NCBI GenBank assembly: GCA_900551435.1
Contig: URVW01000005.1
Location: 1 to 62,232, forward strand
Length of the DNA stretch: 62,232 bases
Direction of reading: 5' to 3'
Source of the DNA: an uncultured Faecalibacterium sp.
GTDB taxonomy: Bacteria > Bacillota > Clostridia > Oscillospirales > Ruminococcaceae
Part shown: positions 1 through 7,719 of the stretch, piece after piece
Numbering within the stretch: the stretch's first letter is position 1
How the letters are laid out: every line of letters begins with the position of its first letter
Position numbers and translations under genes: made by a program
The notes under the pieces: generated by a model
What the model was told of the DNA's origin: nothing
The model's input: only the letters and a program-made list of their open reading frames with translations
The model's database searches: none

Positions 1-527
1 CCGCCGCCACGGCGGTTGTTCGTCTCGTGGTCGAGGTCGGCCATCTTTTCCTCGCTCTGGCTCTTGAAGCGGCTCATCATATCCTCAAAGCTCAGGTTGT
101 CGCTCTTCGCGGGAGCCTTGGGCTGCCACACGCGGGGAGCTGCTTCCCGGGCAGGGCCGCGTCCGCCCTCACGCGGGGGACGTCCGCCGCCGCGGGAGCC
201 GCCAAAATGACCTCCTTCGCGGGGGCCGTTCGAACGGGGACCGTTTCCGCCGGGACGCGGGCCGCGATCGTTCCGGGCCGGACGCGGCGGGGGCGGCAGA
301 AGCCGCTTGATGGACAATGCGATCTTGCCGTCCGGTGCAACATTGATGACCTGCACCTTCACGGTATCGCCTTCGTGCAGGACCGCTGCAATGTCCTGCA
401 CATACTCATTGGACACTTCGGAAATGTGGACCATGCCCACCCGGCCCTCCGGCAGCGCAACGAATGCGCCAAAGGGCTTTACGCCGGTGACACGGCCTTC
501 AAAGACGTTCCCTACCTCAATCGCCAA
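1..527 (-). CDS. S1 domain RNA-binding protein with RGG-rich tail (partial, C-terminus outside window)
   Basis: The first ~75 residues form one S1/OB-fold (start VGNVFEGRVTGVKPFGAFV, then a GMVHISEVS-type strand and DGKIALSIKR end), the RNA-binding module of the YabR/polynucleotide phosphorylase type. After it comes a proline/arginine/glycine-rich, low-complexity stretch with repeated RGG/RPGG/PRGG triplets and then an FEDMMSRFKSQSEEKMADL helix. The gene runs off the window at base 1, so at least 175 codons are seen. I chose a TTG start at 527 because AAGGAG lies 9 nt upstream and no ATG is near. It follows divIC, as yabR does in Bacillus-type clusters. The likely role is RNA or ribosome binding; the exact target is unknown. 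Confidence 0.85.
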   Translation of the reverse strand, partial: MAIEVGNVFEGRVTGVKPFGAFVALPEGRVGMVHISEVSNEYVQDIAAVLHEGDTVKVQVINVAPDGKIALSIKRLLPPPPRPARNDRGPRPGGNGPRSNGPREGGHFGGSRGGGRPPREGGRGPAREAAPRVWQPKAPAKSDNLSFEDMMSRFKSQSEEKMADLDHETNNRRGG

Positions 528-594
528 AACTCAATACTCCTTGTTCTCTTTTTTGCTGGCTGTTCCGGGCCGCAAAGCCTCCCGGATGCCCCTG

Positions 595-900
595 TCAGTT
601 TCCGGTCACATCCACAAAGATGCGCTCGTTGGGGGCGGCATAGTTGTAAGAATCGCGGGCGACCCACTCGGTCACCTCATCCGCATCGCCGCTGAGGACG
701 CGCTTCAGCTCCTCGTTCTGGGTCTGCTGCTGTTCGATCTGCTCGTTCAGGGTCTGCAGCTCTGCGCGTTTGGAGCTGATCGCCACCTGATTGGAGATGT
801 ATGCTGCCAGCATACTGAGCAGCAGCAGGACAAAGAAAAGCCGGAAGATGGTGCGCAGCACCGTGTTCTTCCTGCGTTTTTTACGGCTTGGATTGGTCAT
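595..900 (-). CDS. divIC: DivIC/FtsB-family septum formation initiator
   Basis: A 101-aa bitopic protein: basic N-terminus (SRKKRRKN), one membrane segment at about residues 16-37 and a following coiled coil rich in E/Q/L (LQTLNEQIEQQQTQNEELKR), then a short acidic end with VTEWVARDSYNYA. This is the size and layout of DivIC/FtsB, which with FtsL and DivIB/FtsQ scaffolds the divisome. It sits between yabQ and the S1 gene, the usual clostridial place. The ATG at 900 has only a weak purine-rich ribosome site. Confidence 0.88.
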   Translation of the reverse strand: MTNPSRKKRRKNTVLRTIFRLFFVLLLLSMLAAYISNQVAISSKRAELQTLNEQIEQQQTQNEELKRVLSGDADEVTEWVARDSYNYAAPNERIFVDVTGN

Positions 901-945
901 GACTCAGCGCCCCCTGATATCAGCAGGCCCGATGCGCCTGTGGTC

Positions 946-1404
946 TTACTTTGATACGTTAGAATTATACAACAACCGCTGTGGTCTTGGCAAGTTCTTT
1001 TTTTGCTTTTTTGCGGTTCTTTTTGCGTTCCGGCGTTCTTTGGCACGCTTTTGGCGGGCTTTCCGGCGCTGAAGGAGCGGATGCAGCAGCCGAAGCGTCC
1101 ACCGCACCGGCGCAGACACCAGCCAGAACAGCCCCCGAAGCGGCGGACGAGCCAGCTGCTCGGCCCCCAGTGCGCTGAGCGCTGCCGCCGCCAGCTGATA
1201 CCACCGAAGCACGCCGCCCGCGCTCAGCGACGCCGCATAGGACTGCACGCCCAGCAGGACCGCCCCGACCAGCAGCAGGTCCGGCAGGAACGCGCCCCGC
1301 CCTTTTGCCGGGAACACCGCCCGCAGAAGGCCCAGCACAGCCCCCAGCAGCGCACACGCCGCCGCTTCCTGCCCGACGAGCGCCGGGTCCAGCGCAGGGG
1401 CCAT
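946..1404 (-). CDS. yabQ: YabQ-like membrane protein (spore-cortex family)
   Basis: The 152-aa protein has three or four hydrophobic segments in the first ~100 residues (ALLGAVLGLLRAVF, LLLVGAVLLGVQSYA, LAAAALSALG) and a strongly basic tail (RRKARQKRAKERRNAKRTAKKQKKN). That is the layout of YabQ, a sporulation protein needed for cortex formation in Bacillus. The ATG at 1404 overlaps the yabP stop by one base (TGATG), so the pair is translationally coupled. The identification rests on layout and on the neighbours more than on conserved residues. The alternative longer reading frame starting near 1587 only shadows yabP. Confidence 0.75.
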   Translation of the reverse strand: MAPALDPALVGQEAAACALLGAVLGLLRAVFPAKGRGAFLPDLLLVGAVLLGVQSYAASLSAGGVLRWYQLAAAALSALGAEQLARPPLRGLFWLVSAPVRWTLRLLHPLLQRRKARQKRAKERRNAKRTAKKQKKNLPRPQRLLYNSNVSK

Positions 1405-1685
1405 CAGCGGAGGAGCCGGCGCAGGAATCCACCCGGCGTGCGCTCCGCCGTGTATTCCAGCGCGTCGATGCGGCCGGTCAGGCGCACTTCCCCGCTCTCG
1501 AGGTCGAGGCTCGTCACGCTCAGTTCCGCGCCCGCGAGGTGAAGCACGCCCCGGCTCGTCTCGATGGCGGCGCTGTCGGCATCGCACCGCAGCACCCGCT
1601 TCACGCCTGTGATGGTCAGCTTGCTCCGGCTCTCCAAGATCAAGTCATGGGGCTTTGCTGGCGTTTTTTCGGCAGTCTTGTTCAT
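1404..1685 (-). CDS. yabP: YabP/YqfC-family sporulation protein
   Basis: The ~93-aa protein has a central YabP domain: LILESRSKLTITGVKRVLRCDADSAAIETS, a GVLHLAGAELSVTSLDLESGEVRLTGRIDALEY core and a basic end. YabP and YqfC are small beta-rich proteins tied to sporulation/cortex in Bacilli and Clostridia. I prefer the ATG at 1685 over the GTG two codons earlier because GGGGAG is 8 nt upstream of this ATG but touches the GTG. It is coupled to yabQ. Faecalibacterium is described as non-sporulating, so its present role is open. Confidence 0.82.
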   Translation of the reverse strand: MNKTAEKTPAKPHDLILESRSKLTITGVKRVLRCDADSAAIETSRGVLHLAGAELSVTSLDLESGEVRLTGRIDALEYTAERTPGGFLRRLLR

Positions 1686-1745
1686 CGGCACAACTCCCCT
1701 TTTGAGAAACTATATTCTCCGTAAGGGGTTGGTAGAACGCTTTGC

Positions 1746-1988
1746 TTACTTCAGCTCCTGTTCCAGATTTTGGAACAGTTCGGAATGGAAAAATTCCTCG
1801 ATGGAAATATCCAGTCCGTCACATAACTTCTTGATGGTGGAAACAGTCGCACTGTTGTTTCTGCCGCTGACGATATTGTTCACGGTAGACTGCGTGACTC
1901 CGCTCATCGTGCAAAGCTTGTTGATGGAAATATCCTTTTCTCTGCACAGTTCTAAGATTCGTTCCCGAACGGCTTCTCCGATGTTCAT
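1746..1988 (-). CDS. XRE-family HTH transcriptional regulator
   Basis: The 80-aa protein consists almost only of a Cro/C1-type helix-turn-helix: IGEAVRERILELCREKDISINKLCTMSGVTQSTVNNIVSGRN, followed by STIKKLCDGLDISIEEFF. This matches single-domain XRE repressors. Its ATG overlaps the stop of the S4 gene (ATGA), so it is coupled to it. The gene is AT-richer than its neighbours and sits between the S4 and yabP genes, where the Bacillus-type cluster has none, which suggests a later insertion. The target is unknown; autoregulation or control of the yabPQ genes is possible. Confidence 0.85.
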   Translation of the reverse strand: MNIGEAVRERILELCREKDISINKLCTMSGVTQSTVNNIVSGRNNSATVSTIKKLCDGLDISIEEFFHSELFQNLEQELK

Positions 1989-2230
1989 TCCGAAATGATC
2001 TCGTACATTTCCCGTGCGACATCTTTGGTGCGCGGTTCGATGTCCGAAAGGACCTTCACTTTGATGGGCCGGTTGCCGAAGGTGACCTCGATGATGTCGC
2101 CTTCCTTGACGGCCTGACTGGCCTTTGCGATCTTGCCATTGATGAGGATGCGGCCCGCATCGGCCACCTCGTTGGCAACGGTGCGGCGCTTGATGAGCCG
2201 CGAAACTTTCAGGTACTTGTCTAATCTCAT
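1985..2230 (-). CDS. S4-domain RNA-binding protein (HslR/YabO type)
   Basis: The 81-aa protein begins MRLDKYLKVSRLIKRRTVAN and contains ADAGRILINGKIAKAS, the full S4 RNA-binding fold, as in HslR (Hsp15) and Bacillus RqcP/YabO. In Bacillus this protein helps RqcH in ribosome quality control by stabilising tRNA on obstructed 50S subunits. The start at 2230 is set by GAGGGAG five bases upstream; a longer frame to 2365 reads through a terminator-like hairpin and is rejected. Confidence 0.88.
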   Translation of the reverse strand: MRLDKYLKVSRLIKRRTVANEVADAGRILINGKIAKASQAVKEGDIIEVTFGNRPIKVKVLSDIEPRTKDVAREMYEIISE

Positions 2231-2329
2231 GATTTCTCCCTCTTCCCGTTTTCGCAAAGCACTTTTGCTCCCGCCCAAACGGGCTTTTTCATCTTTCTCA
2301 CTCAAAACCGGTCTGACTGAGAGGGTAAC

Positions 2330-2362
2330 AAAAACCGCCGGAACCATCTGCGGCCCCGGCGG
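2330..2362 (-). terminator. Rho-independent terminator after HU gene
   Basis: Read on the minus strand, a GCCGCCGGG stem pairs with CCGGCGG across a loop and is followed by TTTTTG. It lies 12 bases after the HU stop, so HU can be transcribed apart from the S4-to-S1 genes. Confidence 0.65.
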
Positions 2363-2374
2363 CAAAAAACGAAC

Positions 2375-2644
2375 TTACAGGGTGTCCTTCAGAGCCTTGC
2401 CCGGCTTGAACACGATGCTGCGGGAAGCTGCGATCGTGATCGGCTCGCGGGTGCGGGGGTTGATGCCCTGACGCTCTGCGCGCTCACGGACCTCGAACGT
2501 GCCGAAGCCGGAGATGGTGATCTTCTCACCCTCAGCCATGGCCTTGCCCAGAGCCTCGAATGCGGCGTTGACAGCCAGCTCTGCGCTCTTCTTGCTCATC
2601 TCGGTGTTTGCCGCAACCTGTGCGATCAAATCAGTCTTGGTCAT
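2375..2644 (-). CDS. hup: HU-family DNA-binding protein
   Basis: The 89-aa protein is a full-length HU: MTKTDLIAQVAANTEMSKKSAELAVNAAFEAL, GEKITISGFGTFEVRERAERQG and the beta-arm NPRTREPITIAASRSIVFKPGKALKD. It forms dimers that bend and compact DNA. It stands between mazG and the S4 gene as in Bacillus and Clostridium. The ATG at 2644 has GGAGG upstream. It ends in its own terminator, consistent with a high, separate expression. Confidence 0.95.
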   Translation of the reverse strand: MTKTDLIAQVAANTEMSKKSAELAVNAAFEALGKAMAEGEKITISGFGTFEVRERAERQGINPRTREPITIAASRSIVFKPGKALKDTL

Positions 2645-2721
2645 AATCGTAAAACCTCCACAATTTTCTACTCATCATTTTCAATCTACAGGGCAGACCC
2701 CACGGCCCGATCCCCGTTCGA

Positions 2722-3420
2722 TCACGTTTCCTGTTCCAGAAGCGAATCCCGGAACCGCTTGGATGCAAAGGTCAGCGCCTCTTCGGCATCCACGCCGGAC
2801 AGCCGGATGGCGTTCACCGCTGCAAACAGCAGCTCTCCCGCCCGGTCGGCGGCCTGTTCGGGCGAAGCCGCATCCCATGCCTGTTCGGCATCTTTCAGGG
2901 CGGCAGCGGCCTGTTCCGGGCTGGTGACCCCCAGCCCCCGGCCGGCGGCACGCTTCTGCAGCTTCTGGGCGCGCATCAACGCGGGCAGAGTCGCCGGAAC
3001 GGTGTCCAGTTCATCGGCCAGCGTGCGGCGTCCCTTTTCCTTATTTTTGAGCGCATCCCAGCTGTTTATACCGGCATTTTCCGCCGCTGACGAGGTAAAG
3101 ATGTTCGGATGCCGGAACACCAGCTTCTCGCACACTTCCCGGCAGACCTGCTCAAAATCGAACCGGCCCCGCTCTTCCTCGATGACGGTATGGAACGCCA
3201 CCTGCATCAGCACATCGCCCAGCTCTTCCCGAAGCATGGCCGGGTCGTCTGCATCGATGGCTTCCAGCGCTTCACACGTCTCCTCCAGAAAATTCTTCCG
3301 GATGGACTGGTGCGTCTGCACCTTGTCCCACGGGCAGCCCGTTTCCGGGTCGCGGAGGATGCGGAGGATCTGGATGAGGTCCTCTGCCGTATAGTGTTCG
3401 CGTTCCGGCCAATCCTGCAT
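2722..3420 (-). CDS. mazG: Nucleoside triphosphate pyrophosphohydrolase MazG
   Basis: The 232-aa protein has the MazG layout: LRDPETGCPWDKVQTHQSIRKN, ETCEALEAIDADDPAMLREELGDVLMQVAFH (the EExxE...ExxD metal-binding core) and a second repeat with AAGRGLGVTSPEQ and ADRAGELLFAAVNAIRL. MazG hydrolyses NTPs to NMPs and PPi and acts as a house-cleaning enzyme. I chose the ATG at 3420 (AAAGGA nine bases upstream) instead of a frame-equivalent start at 3444. Confidence 0.93.
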   Translation of the reverse strand: MQDWPEREHYTAEDLIQILRILRDPETGCPWDKVQTHQSIRKNFLEETCEALEAIDADDPAMLREELGDVLMQVAFHTVIEEERGRFDFEQVCREVCEKLVFRHPNIFTSSAAENAGINSWDALKNKEKGRRTLADELDTVPATLPALMRAQKLQKRAAGRGLGVTSPEQAAAALKDAEQAWDAASPEQAADRAGELLFAAVNAIRLSGVDAEEALTFASKRFRDSLLEQET

Positions 3421-3457
3421 GGGCGACGTTCCTTTCCGCTTCAAAAATCAGGGCTTT

Positions 3458-3486
3458 ATTGTATCGCAGAATCCGCCCTTTTTCAA
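3458..3486 (-). promoter_or_regulatory. Promoter for mazG
   Basis: On the minus strand TTGAAA (3486-3481) and TACAAT (3463-3458) are separated by exactly 17 bases and lie 38 bases before the mazG ATG. This is a near-consensus sigma-A promoter. Confidence 0.75.
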
Positions 3487-3555
3487 GGGGAGACGCCCAC
3501 TTTCCGGGTTTTCGGCTCAAATGTTTCCAGATTTTTCACACTTTGACACAAAAAC

Positions 3556-3585
3556 AGGCGGCATCCCCGCAGAGACACCGCCCGC
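3556..3585 (-). terminator. Possible terminator after zinc-ribbon gene
   Basis: The minus strand reads GGCGG ... GCCGCC followed by TGTTTTTG, 25 bases after the stop of the zinc-ribbon gene. The stem is imperfect, so this is tentative. Confidence 0.45.
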
Positions 3586-3610
3586 ATCGGGCCAGAGTTT
3601 GCTTTTTGCG

Positions 3611-4051
3611 TTACAGCTGTGCGCCGCACTTATTGCAGAACAGGGCATCCTGCGAGACGGGCGCACCGCACTGGGGGCAGGTCTTTTTCTCTGCTTCGGG
3701 GGCTTCCTCAAGGGGGAAATCCATCGTGATCGTCTCCGCTTCTTCGGGAGCAGCTTCCTCCGCCGGGGCAGCGGCCGCGGTGGGGATGTTGACGCTCTCC
3801 TTCAGGGCTGCGAGGTCCTTTTCGATGGTATCGATCATTTCGATGTATTTGTCCACGAGGGGCTGATTTTCCTCATTGCCCTTTGCCAGACTATACACCA
3901 GTGCACCCAGCTGACGCTGTGCGCGGGCGAGCTTGGTCTGCTCGTTCACGATCTTTGCCTGCGTCTTGCCGCGCTCTGCCAGATCCATGGCTGCATTCTT
4001 GCCCTTTTCGGCATATTCCAGACCCATTTCTTTGATCTTATTGAAATCCAT
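3611..4051 (-). CDS. Coiled-coil zinc-ribbon protein of unknown function
   Basis: The 146-aa protein starts with an amphipathic helical region (FNKIKEMGLEYAEKGKNAAMDLAERGK, then a K/Q-rich helix to about residue 80), continues with an acidic Ala/Glu/Pro linker and ends in a CPQCGAPVSQDALFCNKCGAQL zinc ribbon (two CxxC knuckles). Such proteins are common and uncharacterised in Clostridia. The ATG at 4051 is favoured by AGAGAGG eight bases upstream. It has its own strong promoter. Confidence 0.85.
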   Translation of the reverse strand: MDFNKIKEMGLEYAEKGKNAAMDLAERGKTQAKIVNEQTKLARAQRQLGALVYSLAKGNEENQPLVDKYIEMIDTIEKDLAALKESVNIPTAAAAPAEEAAPEEAETITMDFPLEEAPEAEKKTCPQCGAPVSQDALFCNKCGAQL

Positions 4052-4110
4052 AATAGACACCTCTCTTAGCGGAGGAATGCCCTCCTTCTGTGCTGTCGGA
4101 TGATGGTTTC

Positions 4111-4139
4111 ATTATAGCGCACTCCAAGGCCGATTGCAA
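4111..4139 (-). promoter_or_regulatory. Promoter for zinc-ribbon gene
   Basis: On the minus strand TTGCAA (4139-4134), 17 bases, and TATAAT (4116-4111) form an almost perfect sigma-A promoter upstream of the zinc-ribbon gene. Confidence 0.78.
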
Positions 4140-4221
4140 CGAATCCACCGCAAGTTTTACAGTTTCGTGCGGATTTGGAAACAGTTTTTTCGCATTTGCA
4201 CAAAAAGCGAACGTTCCCGCG

Positions 4222-5160
4222 TTATTTCGCCTCGCTGCCGTAGAACTCCCGCAGCATGCTGTCGGTGGGCAGAAGGTCCAGCGGGAGCGGAGCCACATGC
4301 TCGAACCGGCGGGCCGTCTCGTCCCACAGTTCGGCGTTGTGGCCTTCCAGCACGAACTGACGCCGCACTTTCTGCAGCAGCTGGGCGATCAGGCCCAGTT
4401 CGTAGGTGAAGGACGTATCCAGCAGAAAGTCTGCCGTCGTCTTGAAGCCCTTGATATACCGCGTCTCGCCGTCCAGAACGCGGTCCCACATGGCGAGGGT
4501 CTTTTCGGGACTGCGGCCCCGGGCAGCGGCATCGCGGAGGGTGCGGCGGCACAGACGGACATCCTGCGTATTGATGACGCGGCGGCCATCGATGCAGTAT
4601 TCCTCCCGCAGACCGGCATAGATGCGGTAGACCTCTTCGCCGGGGACCAGACCGGTCAGTTCCGGGTTGAGGGCGTGGATGCCCTCCACGATGCAGACGC
4701 CGCCCTGCAGATCGACCGCTTCCGTCTCGCTCGAGCGCTTTTCGGTGGCGAAATCGTAGATGGGAAGGACGGTCTTTCCCGTCTCGCTCAGCTCATGCAG
4801 ACACTGACGGATCAATGGCAGGTCCATGGTGTCCGGGTTCTCGTAATCGAGCGTGCCGTCAGGCAGACGGGGGTAGAACTCCGCGCCCCGGAAGAAGTTG
4901 TCAAGGCTGACCACATGGGCCGGCGTGCCCTGACGGATCAGCTCTTCGGCCAGCTTGTGGGCCGAAGTGGTCTTGCCGCTGGCTGACGGGCCGGTGAGCA
5001 TGACGATCTTCGTGCCGGAAAAGCGGACCTTCTCGGCAGCATAGCGGACCCGCTCGCGGTAGCTGCGCTCGCTCATTTCGGCCAGCGCTTCCGGGCTGCG
5101 GGAGGCGATGTTGTACAGGTCAATCTCTACCAGACGTTTCGGGACCCAAATCGTGATCAT
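4222..5160 (-). CDS. Uridine-kinase-like nucleoside kinase (short form without TGS domain)
   Basis: The 312-aa protein carries a P-loop kinase domain: MLTGPSASGKTTSAHKLAEEL, VVSLDNFFRG, DYENPDTMDLPLI, and CIVEGIHALNPEL, typical of uridine kinase/phosphoribulokinase folds. The C-terminal ~100 residues (RRTLRDAAARGRSPEKTLAMW) are those of the clostridial long nucleoside kinases. Those usually have N-terminal TGS and threonyl-tRNA-synthetase-like domains, which are absent here. Its first 41 bases overlap the end of hemZ. It is the last gene of the long array beginning at ispDF. The substrate is not certain. Confidence 0.83.
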   Translation of the reverse strand: MITIWVPKRLVEIDLYNIASRSPEALAEMSERSYRERVRYAAEKVRFSGTKIVMLTGPSASGKTTSAHKLAEELIRQGTPAHVVSLDNFFRGAEFYPRLPDGTLDYENPDTMDLPLIRQCLHELSETGKTVLPIYDFATEKRSSETEAVDLQGGVCIVEGIHALNPELTGLVPGEEVYRIYAGLREEYCIDGRRVINTQDVRLCRRTLRDAAARGRSPEKTLAMWDRVLDGETRYIKGFKTTADFLLDTSFTYELGLIAQLLQKVRRQFVLEGHNAELWDETARRFEHVAPLPLDLLPTDSMLREFYGSEAK

Positions 5161-6586
5161 AAAAATCAGCCACTCCTTTTTTCCGTTCCAGTACCTCCGC
5201 AAAGCGCTGGATATACTCGGTCGGATATTTGAAATTGAAGATGCGCTGCATCCGCTTTCCGCCGTCGGCCACCAGTTTGGTGCTGCCGCCCGCACCGGCG
5301 GAAAGGATGGTCTGGACTTCCTCCATGATATAGATATTATAATACCCCTCGTGCCCCGGCTTGCACCAGCCCACGTTTTCCAGATTCTGCAGGGTATTCT
5401 TCTGGCGGTAGAGGTAGTAGGGCCGATAGCCCGCTTCGGCCAGCAGATGGCACTTTTCCAGCATGGCGGCGACATCGGCGTAGTCGTTTTCCCGCTGGTC
5501 CTCGATGACGATGCGGGACGCCCGCTTGAGGGTCAGGGTGTGGACCGTGATGTTCTCCGGGTCGAGGGCGATGGCCTGACGCAGACTGCGCTCGAAGCCC
5601 TCCACGGTGTCTCCGGGCAGACCGGCGATGAGGTCCATATTGATGTCGTCATGTCCTGCGGCCCGGGCCTCGGCGTAGCAGTCGAGGATGTCCTGCGCCG
5701 AGTGCTTCCGGCCGATGCCCGCCAGCACTTCGTCCGAGAAGGTCTGCGGGTTGATGGAGATGCGGGTGGCTCCGTATTCCTTGATGACGGCCAGCTTTTC
5801 GGCATCGGTGCAGTCGGGACGGCCCGCCTCGACGGTGTATTCCACCACCTTGGACAGGTCGAAATTGTCCCGCACGGTCCCCATCAGCTGGCGGAGCTGT
5901 TCCGCCGAAAGGCTGGTGGGCGTACCGCCGCCGATGTAGATGCTGCAAAGGCTCAGGCCCGCTTTTTCGGCCTGAACTCTGATCTCCTCCACCTCGCGGC
6001 ACAGGCAGTCCACATAGGGCTGCACCAGCTTGCGGTCCCGGTCAAGGTTGCAGCTGACGAAGCTGCAATAGCTGCACCGGGACGGGCAGAACGGGATGCC
6101 GATGTACAGGCTGTAGGTCTTGGGGGCGCTGCCCACCCGCAGGATGGGTTCCTGCAGGTCTGCGATGGCCTTGGCCATCTGGTATTTCTGGGTGGAGCAG
6201 TCGAACCGGTCCAGAAAGAAGCGGTCGATCTCCGCTTCGGACCAGCCCGCCGCCCGCTTGTCGTGGATGAGGCGGACCGGACGCACGCCGGTCATCTTGC
6301 CCCACGGCGGACGAAGTCCGGTCCAGCCGCGCAGCAGGTCATAGGTCAGGCTGGCGAGGGTAAATTCCACCGTCTCGCCGTCTGCTTCCGGCAAAGGCGC
6401 TTCTGCGGTCCGGCTCTCCCCGTGCTCCCGCACCAGCGCGAACAGACCGTCCGGCTTTTTTTCGGCCCACACACAGTCCTCGCCTTCCTGCGGCGGTTCC
6501 AGCGTGAGCGGGGCCATGGGGTAGAACAGCCGGACAAGGTGTTCGACCTCGTAGCCGGATGCCAGCCCTGTGATATAAATTTTCAT
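5120..6586 (-). CDS. hemZ: Coproporphyrinogen III dehydrogenase-like radical SAM protein HemZ
   Basis: The 488-aa protein has the radical SAM cluster motif PFCPSRCSYCSFVS (CxxxCxxC), the IYIGGGTPTSL SAM-binding motif and the HemN-like barrel (GRPDCTDAEKLAVIKEYGATRISINPQTF, INMDLIAGLPGDT). About 160 residues precede the cluster, as in HemZ rather than HemN/HemW. It would act in anaerobic haem synthesis or a related radical reaction; no other haem genes are here. ATG at 6586 has AAAGAG eight bases before it. Confidence 0.88.
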   Translation of the reverse strand: MKIYITGLASGYEVEHLVRLFYPMAPLTLEPPQEGEDCVWAEKKPDGLFALVREHGESRTAEAPLPEADGETVEFTLASLTYDLLRGWTGLRPPWGKMTGVRPVRLIHDKRAAGWSEAEIDRFFLDRFDCSTQKYQMAKAIADLQEPILRVGSAPKTYSLYIGIPFCPSRCSYCSFVSCNLDRDRKLVQPYVDCLCREVEEIRVQAEKAGLSLCSIYIGGGTPTSLSAEQLRQLMGTVRDNFDLSKVVEYTVEAGRPDCTDAEKLAVIKEYGATRISINPQTFSDEVLAGIGRKHSAQDILDCYAEARAAGHDDINMDLIAGLPGDTVEGFERSLRQAIALDPENITVHTLTLKRASRIVIEDQRENDYADVAAMLEKCHLLAEAGYRPYYLYRQKNTLQNLENVGWCKPGHEGYYNIYIMEEVQTILSAGAGGSTKLVADGGKRMQRIFNFKYPTEYIQRFAEVLERKKGVADFYDHDLGPETSGRD

Positions 6587-6602
6587 GTGATTCACTCTTT
6601 CG

Positions 6603-6619
6603 GTCCTCTCCGCCGGGGA
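6603..6619 (-). other. Hairpin between MBL gene and hemZ
   Basis: A 7-bp GC-rich stem (CTCTCCC/GGGAGAG type) lies in the only sizeable gap (43 bases) in this part of the array. No U-run follows on the minus strand, so it is more likely an RNA-processing or stability element than a terminator. Confidence 0.4.
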
Positions 6620-6629
6620 GAGGGGTCTT

Positions 6630-7241
6630 TTACAGATTCCCGCCGCGCTGGGCGTTCCGGATGTAGAAGTTGCTGTTCAGCTCCTCGCCAAAGGTGGAAA
6701 AATCACCGTGCCCGGGCAGGAGCTGCGTTTCCTTCGGGATGGGCAGCGCCGCAAATTTGCGCAAGCTCTCGTCCATTTTGCGGCTGCTTCCGCCGTCCAG
6801 ATCAGTACGGCCGATGCTGCCCTGAAAGACCGTATCGCCCACGAACAGATATTCGCCGCAGAGCAGCACCACGCTGCCCTCGGTGTGGCCCGGGGTGTGC
6901 CAGACGGTGAAGGTCAGTTCATCCACTTGGATGGTTTCCCCTTCCTCATAGCTGCTGTCCGCACTTTTCAGCGGGAAGAGCTGGACGCCCATGCAGTCAG
7001 CGGGTTCACACCAGACCTTCGCGCCCCACTCGCGGCTCAACACGCCCGCGCTGCCCACATGGTCATAGTGGCCGTGCGTGCAGAAGATGTGGGTGAGCTT
7101 CGCGTTGTTGTCCTTGAAAATCTTATCGTACTCCTGCACTTCTGCGGCCGGGTCGATGACGACTGCATGGCCCGCATCGGTGATGAGGACGAAGCTGTTG
7201 GTATAAAACGGCGCAGCGCCGAGAAGATGAAATGCCTTCAT
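6630..7241 (-). CDS. MBL-fold metallo-hydrolase (glyoxalase II-like)
   Basis: The 203-aa protein has the metal motif FCTHGHYDHVGSAG (HxHxDH), the second His in HTPGHTEGSVVLLC, the bridging Asp in LFVGDTVFQGSIGRTDLDGG and the last His in LLPGHGDFSTF. These are all ligands of the hydroxyacylglutathione-hydrolase/YcbL group. The real substrate is unknown. It lies 12 bases after dtd, as in many Firmicutes. Confidence 0.9.
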   Translation of the reverse strand: MKAFHLLGAAPFYTNSFVLITDAGHAVVIDPAAEVQEYDKIFKDNNAKLTHIFCTHGHYDHVGSAGVLSREWGAKVWCEPADCMGVQLFPLKSADSSYEEGETIQVDELTFTVWHTPGHTEGSVVLLCGEYLFVGDTVFQGSIGRTDLDGGSSRKMDESLRKFAALPIPKETQLLPGHGDFSTFGEELNSNFYIRNAQRGGNL

Positions 7242-7253
7242 CCTGTGCTCCTC

Positions 7254-7715
7254 TCAATCCTTCTTTTTCCATTCGTCGGTGTCGATGACGATGGTGCAGG
7301 GGCCTTCGTTGACCAGCGACACCTGCATATCGGCCCCGAACTCTCCGTGCTGGACCTCTTTCAGGCCCTGCTTGTTCATCTCGGCGAGGAACAGCTCGTA
7401 GGCGTCCACCGAAAGCGGCGCTTTGGCCGCATGGATGAAGCTGGGCCGGAAGCCTTTTTTCGTATCCCCGTAAAGGGTGAACTGGCTGACCACCAGCGCC
7501 GAATACCCAAGGTCCTTGGCGCTGAGGTTCAGTTTGTCGTTCTCGTCCTTGAAAATGCGCAGACCCGCGCACTTTTCGGCCAGCTTGGGCACGATGTCCA
7601 GCGAATCGGTGTCCCGGACGCCCAGCAGGATGACGAGGCCGGGGCCGATGGCGCGGGGTTCTCCCCCGTTGACCCGGACACTGGCCGAAGAAACGGCCTG
7701 AATGACTGCTCGCAT
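7254..7715 (-). CDS. dtd: D-aminoacyl-tRNA deacylase
   Basis: The 153-aa protein is a full-length DTD: MRAVIQAVSSASVRVNG, the SQFTLYGDTKKGFRPSF catalytic motif and the second cross-subunit motif NEGPCTIVIDT (Gly-cisPro). It frees tRNA from D-amino acids and glycine mischarging. It starts four bases after the relA stop and precedes the MBL gene. Confidence 0.95.
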   Translation of the reverse strand: MRAVIQAVSSASVRVNGGEPRAIGPGLVILLGVRDTDSLDIVPKLAEKCAGLRIFKDENDKLNLSAKDLGYSALVVSQFTLYGDTKKGFRPSFIHAAKAPLSVDAYELFLAEMNKQGLKEVQHGEFGADMQVSLVNEGPCTIVIDTDEWKKKD

Positions 7716-7719
7716 GACG

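Noticed and set aside
1985..2365. Longer 126-codon reading of the S4 gene
   Set aside because: The extra 45 codons run through the HU terminator and lack a ribosome site; the ATG at 2230 has a good one.
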